DNA of 8,146 bases from Bacteroidota bacterium (GCA_003648455.1 QMPG01000130.1:1-8146), one strand, 5' to 3'. Shown: positions 1 through 6,588, numbered from the stretch's first letter. Numbers and translations: made by a program. The notes: generated by a model from the letters alone, not told the origin.

Positions 1-9
1 ACTTCTAAT

Positions 10-87
10 GCGGGATTTCCCGCTTTACTTCCCACTATCCATCGCTAATTCATGCAATTCACTTCGTTTTTGCATGAATAAAGCGGG
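10..87. repeat. Nested inverted-repeat block (possible REP-like element or structured RNA)
   Basis: Three complementary pairings are visible. GCGGGA (10-15) pairs with TCCCGC (18-23) as a tight hairpin. CCCGCTTTA (19-27) pairs perfectly with TAAAGCGGG (79-87). TTCATGCAA (49-57) pairs perfectly with TTGCATGAA (70-78) around a 12-nt loop. The last two can stack as one long hairpin with a bulge at 28-48, while the first competes with the outer stem for the same CCCGC. The first 90 bases are about 41% G+C by hand count, clearly higher than the following gene. The small hairpin followed by TTTACTT could end transcription arriving from the left, but a dispersed repeat fits the nested symmetry better. 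Its nature is inferred; only the pairings are seen. Confidence 0.55.
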
Positions 88-158
88 TTAATTTCTCAAT
101 CCACTTTGTGGCTAACAAATAATGAAACAAAAATTATCTCAAATCCACACAAAGATTG

Positions 159-166
159 TATATTTA
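159..166 (+). promoter_or_regulatory. Possible -7 box of the stress-protein-like gene
   Basis: TATATTTA matches seven of eight positions of the Bacteroidota -7 consensus TAnnTTTG and lies 24 nt before the ATG at 191. I see no good TTG box about 20 nt upstream, so this is weak. If real, it places transcription initiation downstream of the ATG at 122 and supports 191 as the true start. Confidence 0.25.
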
Positions 167-190
167 CATAATTGTATTATTCACTTATTA

Positions 191-1000
191 ATGAAAACAA
201 TTACTAATCAATATATTTTAGTTAATACTGATTTTTCGAAAACCGGAACTATTGCTGTACTGCATGGAATAAAATTATCAATATTATTAAATAAAAATTT
301 ATATCTGATAAACATTAACAATAAAAAAATTGGAGAGAATAAAAACAAATTAAAAATCATATCTGAAAATATTCATAACGAATACAACATTGAAGTTGCT
401 TATGACATAATTCCTGGCAAACCTGAAAAATTAAACGAAATAAAATCTATTGCATCCGGGCTAAAAAAAAATATTGACCCATTGTTAATAATTATTGGAA
501 TTAATAATAATATAAAAGGATTATTAAAACTGATAAAAATTTCAAAGACGCCTATTATTTCAATTCAAAATAAAAACCTTACAAAAGACTTCTATAATAA
601 CATAATAGTACCGATGGATTTTTTAAAAGAAGCAAAAGAAAAATTACTTTGGGCTATTTATTTTGGCAAGAATATTGGTTCAACCATACATTTTTTATTT
701 GCTGAAGAAAAAGACGAATATCTTCATCAGAAATCAGAGGATAATTTAATGTTTACAAAAAAAACTCTGAGCAACTATCCCAATATAAAATATAAAATTC
801 ACAAAATAAACCGAGGCAAGAAAAGCATTGACGAATGTGCATTAATTTTCACAAAAGAAGAAATACCAGGTTTAATAATAATTATGAGGAATAAAAACTA
901 TATTTTTTCTCGTCCTGAAAAAAAAATAATTTTAAATAATGAAAAAACCTCAATAATGTGTTTAAATCGAAATGAAAACTTTTATGTTCCTTGTATATAA
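191..1000 (+). CDS. Two-domain universal stress protein (UspA-like) family protein, degenerate
   Basis: This is a 269-residue protein with two tandem Usp-like alpha/beta domains. Domain 1 (about 8-126) opens with ILVNTDFS, the usual first strand plus D-F-S loop of the family. Domain 2 (about 137-258) repeats the pattern with NNIIVPMDF. Usp proteins are cytoplasmic and are linked to stress survival. The ATP-binding signature G-2x-G-9x-G-(S/T) near the end of a Usp domain is absent from both halves; domain 2 has IIIMRNKNYIFSRPEKK there. It is therefore probably a non-ATP-binding member. An in-frame ATG at 122 would add 23 residues, but they do not resemble a Usp start and overlap a possible promoter, so I prefer 191. 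The gene is very rich in Ile, Lys and Asn codons. It ends 1 nt before the end of convergent radA. The family call is fairly secure; the cellular role is unknown. Confidence 0.7.
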   Translation: MKTITNQYILVNTDFSKTGTIAVLHGIKLSILLNKNLYLININNKKIGENKNKLKIISENIHNEYNIEVAYDIIPGKPEKLNEIKSIASGLKKNIDPLLIIIGINNNIKGLLKLIKISKTPIISIQNKNLTKDFYNNIIVPMDFLKEAKEKLLWAIYFGKNIGSTIHFLFAEEKDEYLHQKSEDNLMFTKKTLSNYPNIKYKIHKINRGKKSIDECALIFTKEEIPGLIIIMRNKNYIFSRPEKKIILNNEKTSIMCLNRNENFYVPCI

Positions 1001-1001
1001 A

Positions 1002-2357
1002 TTAAGAAAACAAAACTCTAAAAACCTCTTCTACCTTATTCACTTCTGAAATTTTGATGTTATATTTTGAAAGGTCTACGGTTTTCTTACTAAACTTAGG
1101 GATAAAAATTTGAGAAAAGCCTAATTTTTCAGCTTCATGTATTCTTTGTTCAATTCTATTTACAGGTCTAATTTCACCAGAAAGTCCAATTTCTCCTGCA
1201 AAACAAATATTTTTATTAATCGAGACATCCTGATCAGATGATAGAATTGCACAAACAACAGCCAGATCAATTGCAGGGTCATCTACTTTAATACCTCCGG
1301 CAATATTAAGAAATACATCTTTAGCTGACAATCTAAAACCAGCTCTTTTTTCAAGTACTGCTAAAAGCATACTTAAGCGTCTCAAATCGAAACCTGTTGA
1401 TGTTCTTTGAGGTGAAGAATAAACAGAAGAACTAACGAGTGCCTGTATTTCAATCAGAAATGGACGAACACCTTCAACAGTTGATGAAACAGCCGAACCG
1501 CTTAAATTTAAGTTATTTTGTGACATTAATAACTCAGAAGGATTACTTACTTGCCTCAAACCAGAATGTTGCATTTCATAAATTCCAAGTTCTGAAGTGG
1601 ATCCAAATCTATTTTTTGTGGCTCTTAAAATCCTGTACATATAGTTATTATCACCCTCAAACTGTAAAACAGTATCAACAGTGTGTTCAAGTATTTTAGG
1701 ACCTGCAATAGAGCCCTCTTTATTTATATGTCCTATTAGGAGAACGCTTTTTGATGTTTGTTTTGCGAATCGTTGAATAATATTAGCACATTCACGAATT
1801 TGGGAAACACTACCCGGGGATGTTTCAATTCTTTCTGTTTGCAAAGTTTGAATTGAATCAATAATAATAATATCAGGGTTTAATTTTTCAATATTTAAAA
1901 TAATATTTTCAATAGATGTTTCACATAAAATAAAACAACTTGCTCCATTAATTCCAATCCTGTCGGCTCTTAAGCGAATTTGGCTTTGACTCTCTTCTCC
2001 CGACACATAAAGAATTTTATGATTACTAATATTGAGAGACACCTGAAGCATTAATGTTGACTTCCCAATTCCCGGTTCTCCTCCTATTAGCACTAAGGAT
2101 CCGGGGACTAAACCACCTCCTAAAACCCTGTTGAATTCAACGTTTTTTGTATCAATTCGTTTGTCGTTTGATATTTCAACATCATTAATTAATTTGGGTG
2201 CAGAAGAAGAACTGATTAGGCTTGTACCAGTATTTTTTTTTGTAATTATTTCTTCAACATAAGTATTCCATTCTTGGCAGGAAGGGCATTTGCCAATCCA
2301 TTTTGGAGATTGTGCCCCACAATTTTGACAAACATAAACAGTTTTTGTTTTAGCCAC
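1002..2357 (-). CDS. radA: DNA repair protein RadA
   Basis: RadA (Sms) is a RecA-like ATPase that promotes branch migration of recombination intermediates in DNA repair. The 451-residue product has the normal family length and complete architecture. A four-cysteine zinc finger (C10, C13, C24, C27) is followed by a RecA-like ATPase with Walker A GEPGIGKST (93-101), Walker B DIIIIDSIQ (162-170) and the RadA-specific KNRFG motif (248-252). A Lon-protease-like domain fills about 275-451, including VEGVRPFLIEIQALV and GEIGLSGEIRPV. The start codon is GTG: the preceding in-frame codons are ATA and then the TAG stop of the upstream lipoprotein gene, so no earlier start exists, and the resulting MAKTKTVYVCQNCG is a typical RadA N-terminus. 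The 3-nt spacing implies co-transcription and probable translational coupling with that gene. It converges with the stress-protein-like gene, leaving 1 nt between stop codons. Confidence 0.97.
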   Translation of the reverse strand: MAKTKTVYVCQNCGAQSPKWIGKCPSCQEWNTYVEEIITKKNTGTSLISSSSAPKLINDVEISNDKRIDTKNVEFNRVLGGGLVPGSLVLIGGEPGIGKSTLMLQVSLNISNHKILYVSGEESQSQIRLRADRIGINGASCFILCETSIENIILNIEKLNPDIIIIDSIQTLQTERIETSPGSVSQIRECANIIQRFAKQTSKSVLLIGHINKEGSIAGPKILEHTVDTVLQFEGDNNYMYRILRATKNRFGSTSELGIYEMQHSGLRQVSNPSELLMSQNNLNLSGSAVSSTVEGVRPFLIEIQALVSSSVYSSPQRTSTGFDLRRLSMLLAVLEKRAGFRLSAKDVFLNIAGGIKVDDPAIDLAVVCAILSSDQDVSINKNICFAGEIGLSGEIRPVNRIEQRIHEAEKLGFSQIFIPKFSKKTVDLSKYNIKISEVNKVEEVFRVLFS

Positions 2358-2360
2358 TAT

Positions 2361-2765
2361 CTATTCTTTTACAAATTCTAATCTTTTGAAAGCTCCACCT
2401 TTATCTCCGTTAGATTTTTGAATTCGTGTGATTATCAAAATATCTTTTGATAATTCATTAATACTGTATTTTCCACCTAAATCAACAAAAGAAACATCAA
2501 AACCATTAATTTGTAAATAATAGTGTAAGTCTTCGGACAAGACTGAATAATCAGCAACAAGAGTGTCTCCAGATATTCGTTTAACTATATTGTCATCTGA
2601 AAAGACAAAATAAGTAACAGTTTGTCCTTGAACAGGTTCTTTTTCAGTAACAAGTCTCCAATTTCCTACAATTTTTTTCTCCTTTGCTTTTTTACAACTT
2701 CCAAAAGAACTAATTACAAAAAAAGAAACGATAATAACTATAACAATATTTAATATTTTTTTCAT
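2361..2765 (-). CDS. Lipocalin-like lipoprotein (small, function unknown)
   Basis: The 134-residue product begins with two lysines, a hydrophobic stretch (about 4-20) and a Cys at 24 in the context SSFGSC, which reads as a lipoprotein (signal peptidase II) signal. The mature part starts with a lysine-rich linker and then IVGNWRLV (32-39). A G-x-W opening of this kind is characteristic of the small lipocalin-like lipoproteins common in Bacteroidota, and the rest alternates short hydrophobic strands with turns, as expected for a small beta-barrel. I see no acidic run directly after the cysteine of the type that directs surface export, so a periplasm-facing anchor is the simpler guess. It lies directly upstream of radA, 3 nt away and in the same frame. 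A promoter-like sequence lies just before its ATG, so it probably leads a two-gene unit with radA. No ligand or partner can be inferred. Confidence 0.75.
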   Translation of the reverse strand: MKKILNIVIVIIVSFFVISSFGSCKKAKEKKIVGNWRLVTEKEPVQGQTVTYFVFSDDNIVKRISGDTLVADYSVLSEDLHYYLQINGFDVSFVDLGGKYSINELSKDILIITRIQKSNGDKGGAFKRLEFVKE

Positions 2766-2782
2766 CGCAATATATTTTTACA

Positions 2783-2813
2783 TAAACTTATAGTCTTTAA
2801 TTTATCAATCAAA
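2783..2813 (-). promoter_or_regulatory. Predicted Bacteroidota-type promoter for lipoprotein-radA unit
   Basis: On the minus strand TTTG (2813-2810) is followed after 19 nt by TAAGTTTA (2790-2783), matching TTTG-N19-21-TAnnTTTG at all but the last base. The -7 box ends 17 nt before the ATG at 2765, giving a short A/T-rich leader, a geometry similar to the promoter at 5711-5741. Confidence 0.5.
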
Positions 2814-2814
2814 C

Positions 2815-2845
2815 AAAAAATTAATTTGTAAATATACAAAATTAA
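2815..2845 (-). terminator. Candidate A/T-rich intrinsic terminator after rfaE2
   Basis: Read on the minus strand, TTAATTTTGTA (2845-2835) can pair with TACAAATTAA (2830-2821) around a 4-nt loop, with one bulged base, and is followed by TTTTTT (2820-2815). The position 22 nt downstream of the rfaE2 stop and the T-run suit an intrinsic terminator, but the stem is almost all A-T and therefore weak. It would separate the panC-to-rfaE2 unit from lipoprotein-radA. Confidence 0.4.
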
Positions 2846-2867
2846 AATTTATACTAAAACAGAAATA

Positions 2868-3359
2868 TTATTTATTCATAATTTTTGTAATAATATTGGT
2901 TGTTGAATATCCTTCAATAAAATCTATTGTGATTACTTCTCCTCCTTTAGCAGTAACAATGTCATAACCAACAATATCTTCGGGTTTATAATCACTTCCT
3001 TTGATGAGAATATCTGGCTGTACAAATTTAATTAGTTCATAAGGAGTATCTTCGTTGAATAAGACTACATTATTGACAAAAAATAAAGAAGCTAAAATCA
3101 TTGCTCTTGAAAATTCATCTTGTAAAGGTCTTGTTTCTCCTTTCAGTCGTTTTACAGATTCGTCGGTATTTAAACCAATAATTAATATATCGCCACAACT
3201 TGCTGCTTTAGCAAGATACTCGATATGTCCACGATGGATAATATCAAAGCAACCATTAGTGAAAACAATCTTTTTATCTTTAAACTTCCAATAAGGAAGC
3301 AAAGTTTTAAGCTTGTCTTCGGCAACAATTTTTGATTTAATAACTTCTAGTTTATTCAT
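2868..3359 (-). CDS. rfaE2: D-glycero-beta-D-manno-heptose 1-phosphate adenylyltransferase
   Basis: This enzyme transfers AMP from ATP to D-glycero-D-manno-heptose 1-phosphate, giving the ADP-heptose precursor used for LPS core and other surface glycans. The 163-residue product is a stand-alone cytidylyltransferase-fold domain, equivalent to the C-terminal half of the fused E. coli HldE. Visible motifs are [11 protein letters not shown] (35-45) with the nucleotide-binding HxGH at 42-45, [13 protein letters not shown] (62-74) and EGYSTTNII (149-157), the last being the family's C-terminal signature. The partner kinase domain (RfaE1) is not in this window. The ATG at 3359 lies 8 nt after the end of the YbhN-like gene (7 nt between), so the two are probably co-transcribed. 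The sugar specificity is taken from the family; related enzymes acting on glycerol-3-phosphate share the fold, but the EGYSTTNII ending favours the heptose branch. Confidence 0.9.
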   Translation of the reverse strand: MNKLEVIKSKIVAEDKLKTLLPYWKFKDKKIVFTNGCFDIIHRGHIEYLAKAASCGDILIIGLNTDESVKRLKGETRPLQDEFSRAMILASLFFVNNVVLFNEDTPYELIKFVQPDILIKGSDYKPEDIVGYDIVTAKGGEVITIDFIEGYSTTNIITKIMNK

Positions 3360-3366
3360 AAAAGAA

Positions 3367-4371
3367 TTACTTATTATTCTTATTTACAAGAGGTAAGGCA
3401 ATGAGGGAAATAAAACCGACAACAATTAACATTGCAGTCATTGAACCATGACAAACTAAAGCAAAAACTTTTGCAGTACTACTATCAATCCCATAGCTTA
3501 TTAATGTAGCAATAACCATAAAATGCCATGCACCAATACCTCCTTGAACGGGAGCAACCATTGCATAGCTTCCCATAACAAATGTTGTTAATCCTGCCAA
3601 AATAGTAAAATGTGATGTTTCCGGAATGCTAAAAAAGCATACATACATCATAAAAAAATAAAAACCCCAAATAATTAAGGTATATAAAATAAACAGAGTT
3701 TTATTATTAACAGTTTTAATTGTTTTCAATCCTTGAAAAAAATTTCTTATCAAATCCATTAATTTATTATAAACCTTTGATTTTTTTATTCTTTTTTTAA
3801 AAACAAAGAATACTAATACAAAACCAACAATTATTATAGCTGTAAAACTTATAACCTTTGAGACATCAAGACCGCTAAACTTTTCGGCTATCTCAGGATG
3901 GTTGTTAATAAAATCTAAGGGGACATGAATTTGAGTAAGCAAAACAATGAGAGTGAATAACAGAAGCATAAATACATCAATAATACGTTCAAGGACAATT
4001 GTCCCAAAAGCTTTAGTTATTGGCATTTTTTCATATCTGTTAATAAACACACTACGAGTAACTTCTCCCATTCTGGGCAAAGCTAAATTTGCCAAATAAG
4101 CAACCATAACATAAAAGAAAGAATTAATGGTCTTAGGATTATAATCAATAGTTTTTGCTAACATATTCCATCTCAAAGCACGGACAAAATGGCTAAACAA
4201 ACCTAATATTATTGAAATCCAAATCCAGAAGTAGTCAACTTTTTTTAAAGCATCCCATAGTTCACTAACATTTTGGTCTTTATATACTAACCAAAAAAGA
4301 AAAATTCCTGCACTAAAAAAAGTAAGGAATTTTATAGTTGTTTTTAATTTTTTTTTCAAAACATTAATCAA
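3367..4371 (-). CDS. YbhN/UPF0104-like membrane protein (lysylphosphatidylglycerol synthase TM-region family)
   Basis: The roughly 334-residue integral membrane protein has about eight hydrophobic segments (near 12-30, 46-62, 83-100, 123-146, 172-191, 226-247, 253-293 and 300-325). It resembles the membrane part of MprF, a family implicated in lipid translocation, but lacks the cytoplasmic aminoacyl-transferase domain, so it should not synthesise lysyl-phosphatidylglycerol. Conserved-looking stretches are RALRW (64-68), [12 protein letters not shown] (95-106), ERIIDV (128-133) and [10 protein letters not shown] (274-283). The start is unusual. No in-frame ATG occurs before residue 70; the listed start is a TTG eight bases inside panD, and a second TTG at codon 5 (4359) is a plausible alternative. 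The neighbouring ATG at 4364 is out of frame and hits TGA after one codon. Overlap with panD suggests coupled translation. The substrate is unknown. Confidence 0.85.
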   Translation of the reverse strand: MINVLKKKLKTTIKFLTFFSAGIFLFWLVYKDQNVSELWDALKKVDYFWIWISIILGLFSHFVRALRWNMLAKTIDYNPKTINSFFYVMVAYLANLALPRMGEVTRSVFINRYEKMPITKAFGTIVLERIIDVFMLLLFTLIVLLTQIHVPLDFINNHPEIAEKFSGLDVSKVISFTAIIIVGFVLVFFVFKKRIKKSKVYNKLMDLIRNFFQGLKTIKTVNNKTLFILYTLIIWGFYFFMMYVCFFSIPETSHFTILAGLTTFVMGSYAMVAPVQGGIGAWHFMVIATLISYGIDSSTAKVFALVCHGSMTAMLIVVGFISLIALPLVNKNNK

Positions 4372-4717
4372 TTAGATGATTAGTACGAGCATCAGGAAAA
4401 ATAAATTGCGGTTTGAATTTTTTTGCTTCTTCAAAATCCATGCTTGCATAAGAAATAATAATAACTATATCTCCAACTTCTGCTTTTCTTGCAGCAGGCC
4501 CATTTAAACAAATTGTTCCCGAGCCCCTTTTCCCTTTAATAACATAAGTTTCAAGTCTCTCTCCATTATTAACATTAACAACTTGAACTTTTTCGTTTTC
4601 AATAATATTTGCAGCATCCATCAAGTCCTCATCAATAGTAATACTACCTACGTATTGAAGATTTGCCTCGGTAACTGTTGCTTTATGAATTTTTGATTTT
4701 ACTACTTCAATATTCAT
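4364..4717 (-). CDS. panD: Aspartate 1-decarboxylase (pyruvoyl-dependent)
   Basis: PanD decarboxylates L-aspartate to beta-alanine, the amine half of pantothenate. The 117-residue proenzyme has the usual length and cleaves itself between G24 and S25 (YVGS), the serine becoming the catalytic pyruvoyl group. Residues known to matter in the family are in place: K9, R54 and T57-Y58 within NGERLETYV, and [12 protein letters not shown] (72-83). Cleavage and activity therefore look intact. The gene follows panC after 24 nt, and its product feeds PanC directly, making a two-step pantothenate module. Its last 8 nt overlap the start of the YbhN-like gene. The ATG at 4717 is preceded by A/T-rich sequence without a Shine-Dalgarno motif. 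Confidence 0.97.
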   Translation of the reverse strand: MNIEVVKSKIHKATVTEANLQYVGSITIDEDLMDAANIIENEKVQVVNVNNGERLETYVIKGKRGSGTICLNGPAARKAEVGDIVIIISYASMDFEEAKKFKPQFIFPDARTNHLID

Positions 4718-4741
4718 AATAAAAAATTTTATACTACAAAT

Positions 4742-5587
4742 TTACAAATTAAAATTGACATTATCTATAAGTCGAATTTTTCCTACCTTAACAGCAATAC
4801 ACCCAACTTTATTATTATTTTCGTTCCAATTATTTATTGATTTTAAATCAATATCATCTACAATATCGAAATATTCAACATCAAGAAATGGATTTTGGTT
4901 AATCGTATTTACAACCCAATTTTTTAATTCTTTTACGCTTAATTCATTAGTAAGGTTTCGAGCCTTAAATAAAATTTCTGAAATAAAAGCTGAATTTTTC
5001 CTTTGTTCATCAGACAACAACAAATTCCGAGAACTCATTGCCAAGCCATCTGGTTCGCGAACTATTGGACACGCAACAATTTCTATTGGCATATCTAACA
5101 TTTTAACCATTTTCTTGATTATCACATATTGTTGAAAATCTTTTCTTCCAAAATATGCAACATCAGAATTAACAATATTAAATAATTTACTTACTACTTG
5201 AGCAACTCCATTAAAATGTCCTGCTCTATGTTTTCCTTCCATTACTTTATCCAATTCACCAAAATCAAAAACACGTTTATCCTCTTCTGGATAAATTTCA
5301 TTTACTGAAGGGGTAAATACAAAATCACAACCAGTATTCTTTAATAAATCTAAATCTTTTTCAATAAAACGCGGATAATTCTCTAAATCTTTTTTGTCAT
5401 TGAATTGATTTGGGTTAACAAAAATGCTCACAACTGTAATATTATTTTCACTAACACTTTTTTCTATTAATGAAATATGCCCTTTATGCAAAGCACCCAT
5501 TGTTGGCACAAAACCAATTTTATTTTTTTTTATAACTAAATCTTTCAATTCTTTTTGTAGTTCAGCCTTACTATCAAATACTTTCAT
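4742..5587 (-). CDS. panC: Pantothenate synthetase (pantoate--beta-alanine ligase)
   Basis: PanC joins pantoate and beta-alanine using ATP, through a pantoyl-adenylate, to give pantothenate for coenzyme A. The 281-residue cytoplasmic enzyme has standard length. Motifs in order are PTMGALHKGH (28-37) with the ATP-binding HxGH at 34-37, FVNPNQF (56-62), KHRAGHFNGVAQVVSKLF (119-136), YFGRKDFQQ (145-153) and the KMSKS-like loop REPDGLAMSSRN (177-188). All are well conserved, so activity is expected. It is the first gene of a leftward run with panD, the YbhN-like gene and rfaE2. The ATG at 5587 lies after a 30-nt A/T-only stretch broken only by CGATGC. Upstream I see only a weak -7 box (TTTATTTG on the minus strand, 5623-5616) and no clear partner box. 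panB is not in the window. Confidence 0.98.
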   Translation of the reverse strand: MKVFDSKAELQKELKDLVIKKNKIGFVPTMGALHKGHISLIEKSVSENNITVVSIFVNPNQFNDKKDLENYPRFIEKDLDLLKNTGCDFVFTPSVNEIYPEEDKRVFDFGELDKVMEGKHRAGHFNGVAQVVSKLFNIVNSDVAYFGRKDFQQYVIIKKMVKMLDMPIEIVACPIVREPDGLAMSSRNLLLSDEQRKNSAFISEILFKARNLTNELSVKELKNWVVNTINQNPFLDVEYFDIVDDIDLKSINNWNENNNKVGCIAVKVGKIRLIDNVNFNL

Positions 5588-5756
5588 TTATTTTTATTAA
5601 TTATAAAATACGATGCAAATAAATAAAATATTATTTAGAAAAAAACATAAAATTAAAATTATAATAAAATTCATTTCAATTCGTTTTTTTAACACTATTG
5701 CACCAAACTATTGAGAATCTGGAATTTTTTTACTACTTTTGTAAAAATTTTTAAAA
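5588..5756. other. Divergent intergenic region between panC and the glycogen-synthase-like gene
   Basis: This 169-nt region is very A/T-rich and contains the outward start regions of two units. The rightward side has a strong promoter match at 5711-5741; the leftward side has only a weak one. I see no convincing operator symmetry, riboswitch or small gene. Confidence 0.6.
5711..5741 (+). promoter_or_regulatory. Predicted Bacteroidota-type promoter for glgA-like/DUF4270/glmS unit
   Basis: TTG (5711-5713) is followed after 20 nt by TACTTTTG (5734-5741), an exact match to TAnnTTTG with normal spacing for the Bacteroidota primary sigma factor. The ATG at 5757 lies 15 nt beyond the -7 box, so the leader is very short, A/T-only and lacks a Shine-Dalgarno motif. 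Confidence 0.65.
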
Positions 5757-6563
5757 ATGGATAAAACTAAAGTACTATTTGTATCTCAAGAGATTACACC
5801 CTATTTGCCTGAGACTGAAATGTCATCAATATGCAGATATTTACCACAGGGGATCCAAGAGAAAGGTAAAGAAATAAGAACATTTATGCCACGGTACGGA
5901 TGTATAAATGAAAGAAGAAATCAACTTCATGAAGTAATTCGATTATCCGGCATGAATTTAATTATTGATGATACTGACCACCCATTAATTATAAAAGTTG
6001 CTTCAATCCAAGCGGCACGAATGCAGGTATATTTCATTGACAATGAGGATTTTTTCCACAGAAAATTTACTTTGTCTGATGAAAACAATAAATTTTATGA
6101 AGATAATGATGAAAGAGCAATATTTTTTGCCCGTGGAGTAATTGAAACAGTAAAAAAATTAAGGTGGAAACCTGATATTGTGCATTGTCATGGATGGTTT
6201 ACTAGTTTAGTCCCATTTTACATAAAAAAAGCTTTTAGCGAAGACCCTTTATTTGCTAATTCTAAACTTGTTTATTCTGTTTATAATGATGGTTTTGAGA
6301 ATAAACTTAATGCCTCGTTTAAGAAAAAAATAAAAGTTGAAGGAATTACCGACAAAGATATTTCAATCATAAAAACTGCTAATTATGAAAACATTACAAA
6401 ATTAGCAATCAATATGTCTGACGGAATAATTATTGGTAATGAAGAAATAAATCCTATAATTAAGAACTATATTATTGATTCGAAGAAACCATTTTTAGAA
6501 CATCAATCACAAGAAGAGTTGGTTGATTCTTATTCTGATTTTTACGACAATTTAATCAAATAA
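5757..6563 (+). CDS. Glycogen/starch synthase-like protein, N-terminal GT5 domain only, substrate motifs degraded
   Basis: The 268-residue protein matches only the N-terminal Rossmann domain of glycogen synthase (GlgA, about 480 residues with two domains). Support comes from VLFVSQEITPYLPE (6-19), YLPQGIQEKG (28-37), FMPRYG (43-48), KPDIVHCHGWFTSLVP (138-153) and KLVYSVYNDGF (170-180), which line up with the same places in GlgA. The ADP-glucose-binding KTGG motif aligns, without gaps, with PETE (18-21). The HDW segment reads HGW (145-147), and the histidine of the F-T-V-H-N strand is Y176. The C-terminal nucleotide-sugar domain is absent. A working glucosyltransferase is therefore unlikely; a regulatory, binding or scaffold role is an inference. 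The gene is intact, has a strong promoter and a tight downstream neighbour, so it does not look like a decaying fragment. It starts the unit that continues into DUF4270 and glmS. Confidence 0.8.
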   Translation: MDKTKVLFVSQEITPYLPETEMSSICRYLPQGIQEKGKEIRTFMPRYGCINERRNQLHEVIRLSGMNLIIDDTDHPLIIKVASIQAARMQVYFIDNEDFFHRKFTLSDENNKFYEDNDERAIFFARGVIETVKKLRWKPDIVHCHGWFTSLVPFYIKKAFSEDPLFANSKLVYSVYNDGFENKLNASFKKKIKVEGITDKDISIIKTANYENITKLAINMSDGIIIGNEEINPIIKNYIIDSKKPFLEHQSQEELVDSYSDFYDNLIK

Positions 6564-6588
6564 TTATAATTAAAATCCCATAAATTTG

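Noticed and set aside
8..91. A 27-codon open frame starting with ATG at 8 and ending with TAA at 89-91
   Set aside because: It coincides with the inverted-repeat arms, has no domain-like pattern and is best explained by the repeat structure.
122..190. Longer N-terminus of the stress-protein-like gene from the ATG at 122
   Set aside because: The extra 23 residues do not fit a Usp start and overlap the possible -7 box at 159-166; the ATG at 191 gives a normal family N-terminus.
1439..1699. Open frame on the plus strand inside radA
   Set aside because: It is antisense to well-conserved radA sequence and has no recognisable protein pattern.
3055..3294. Open frame on the plus strand inside rfaE2
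   Set aside because: It is the antisense shadow of conserved nucleotidyltransferase motifs.
4755..5135. 126-residue hydrophobic open frame on the plus strand inside panC
   Set aside because: It lies antisense to conserved panC motifs; its Ser/Phe/Ile-rich composition is typical of antisense A/T-rich coding DNA.
5588..5756. Riboswitch or operator in the panC/glgA-like divergent region
   Set aside because: No stable G+C-containing stems or clear palindromes are visible; the region is almost pure A/T apart from the promoter boxes.
6564..6588. Possible lost C-terminal domain of the glycogen-synthase-like gene after a frameshift
   Set aside because: Only 25 nt separate its stop from the DUF4270 start, so no remnant of a second domain can be present here.
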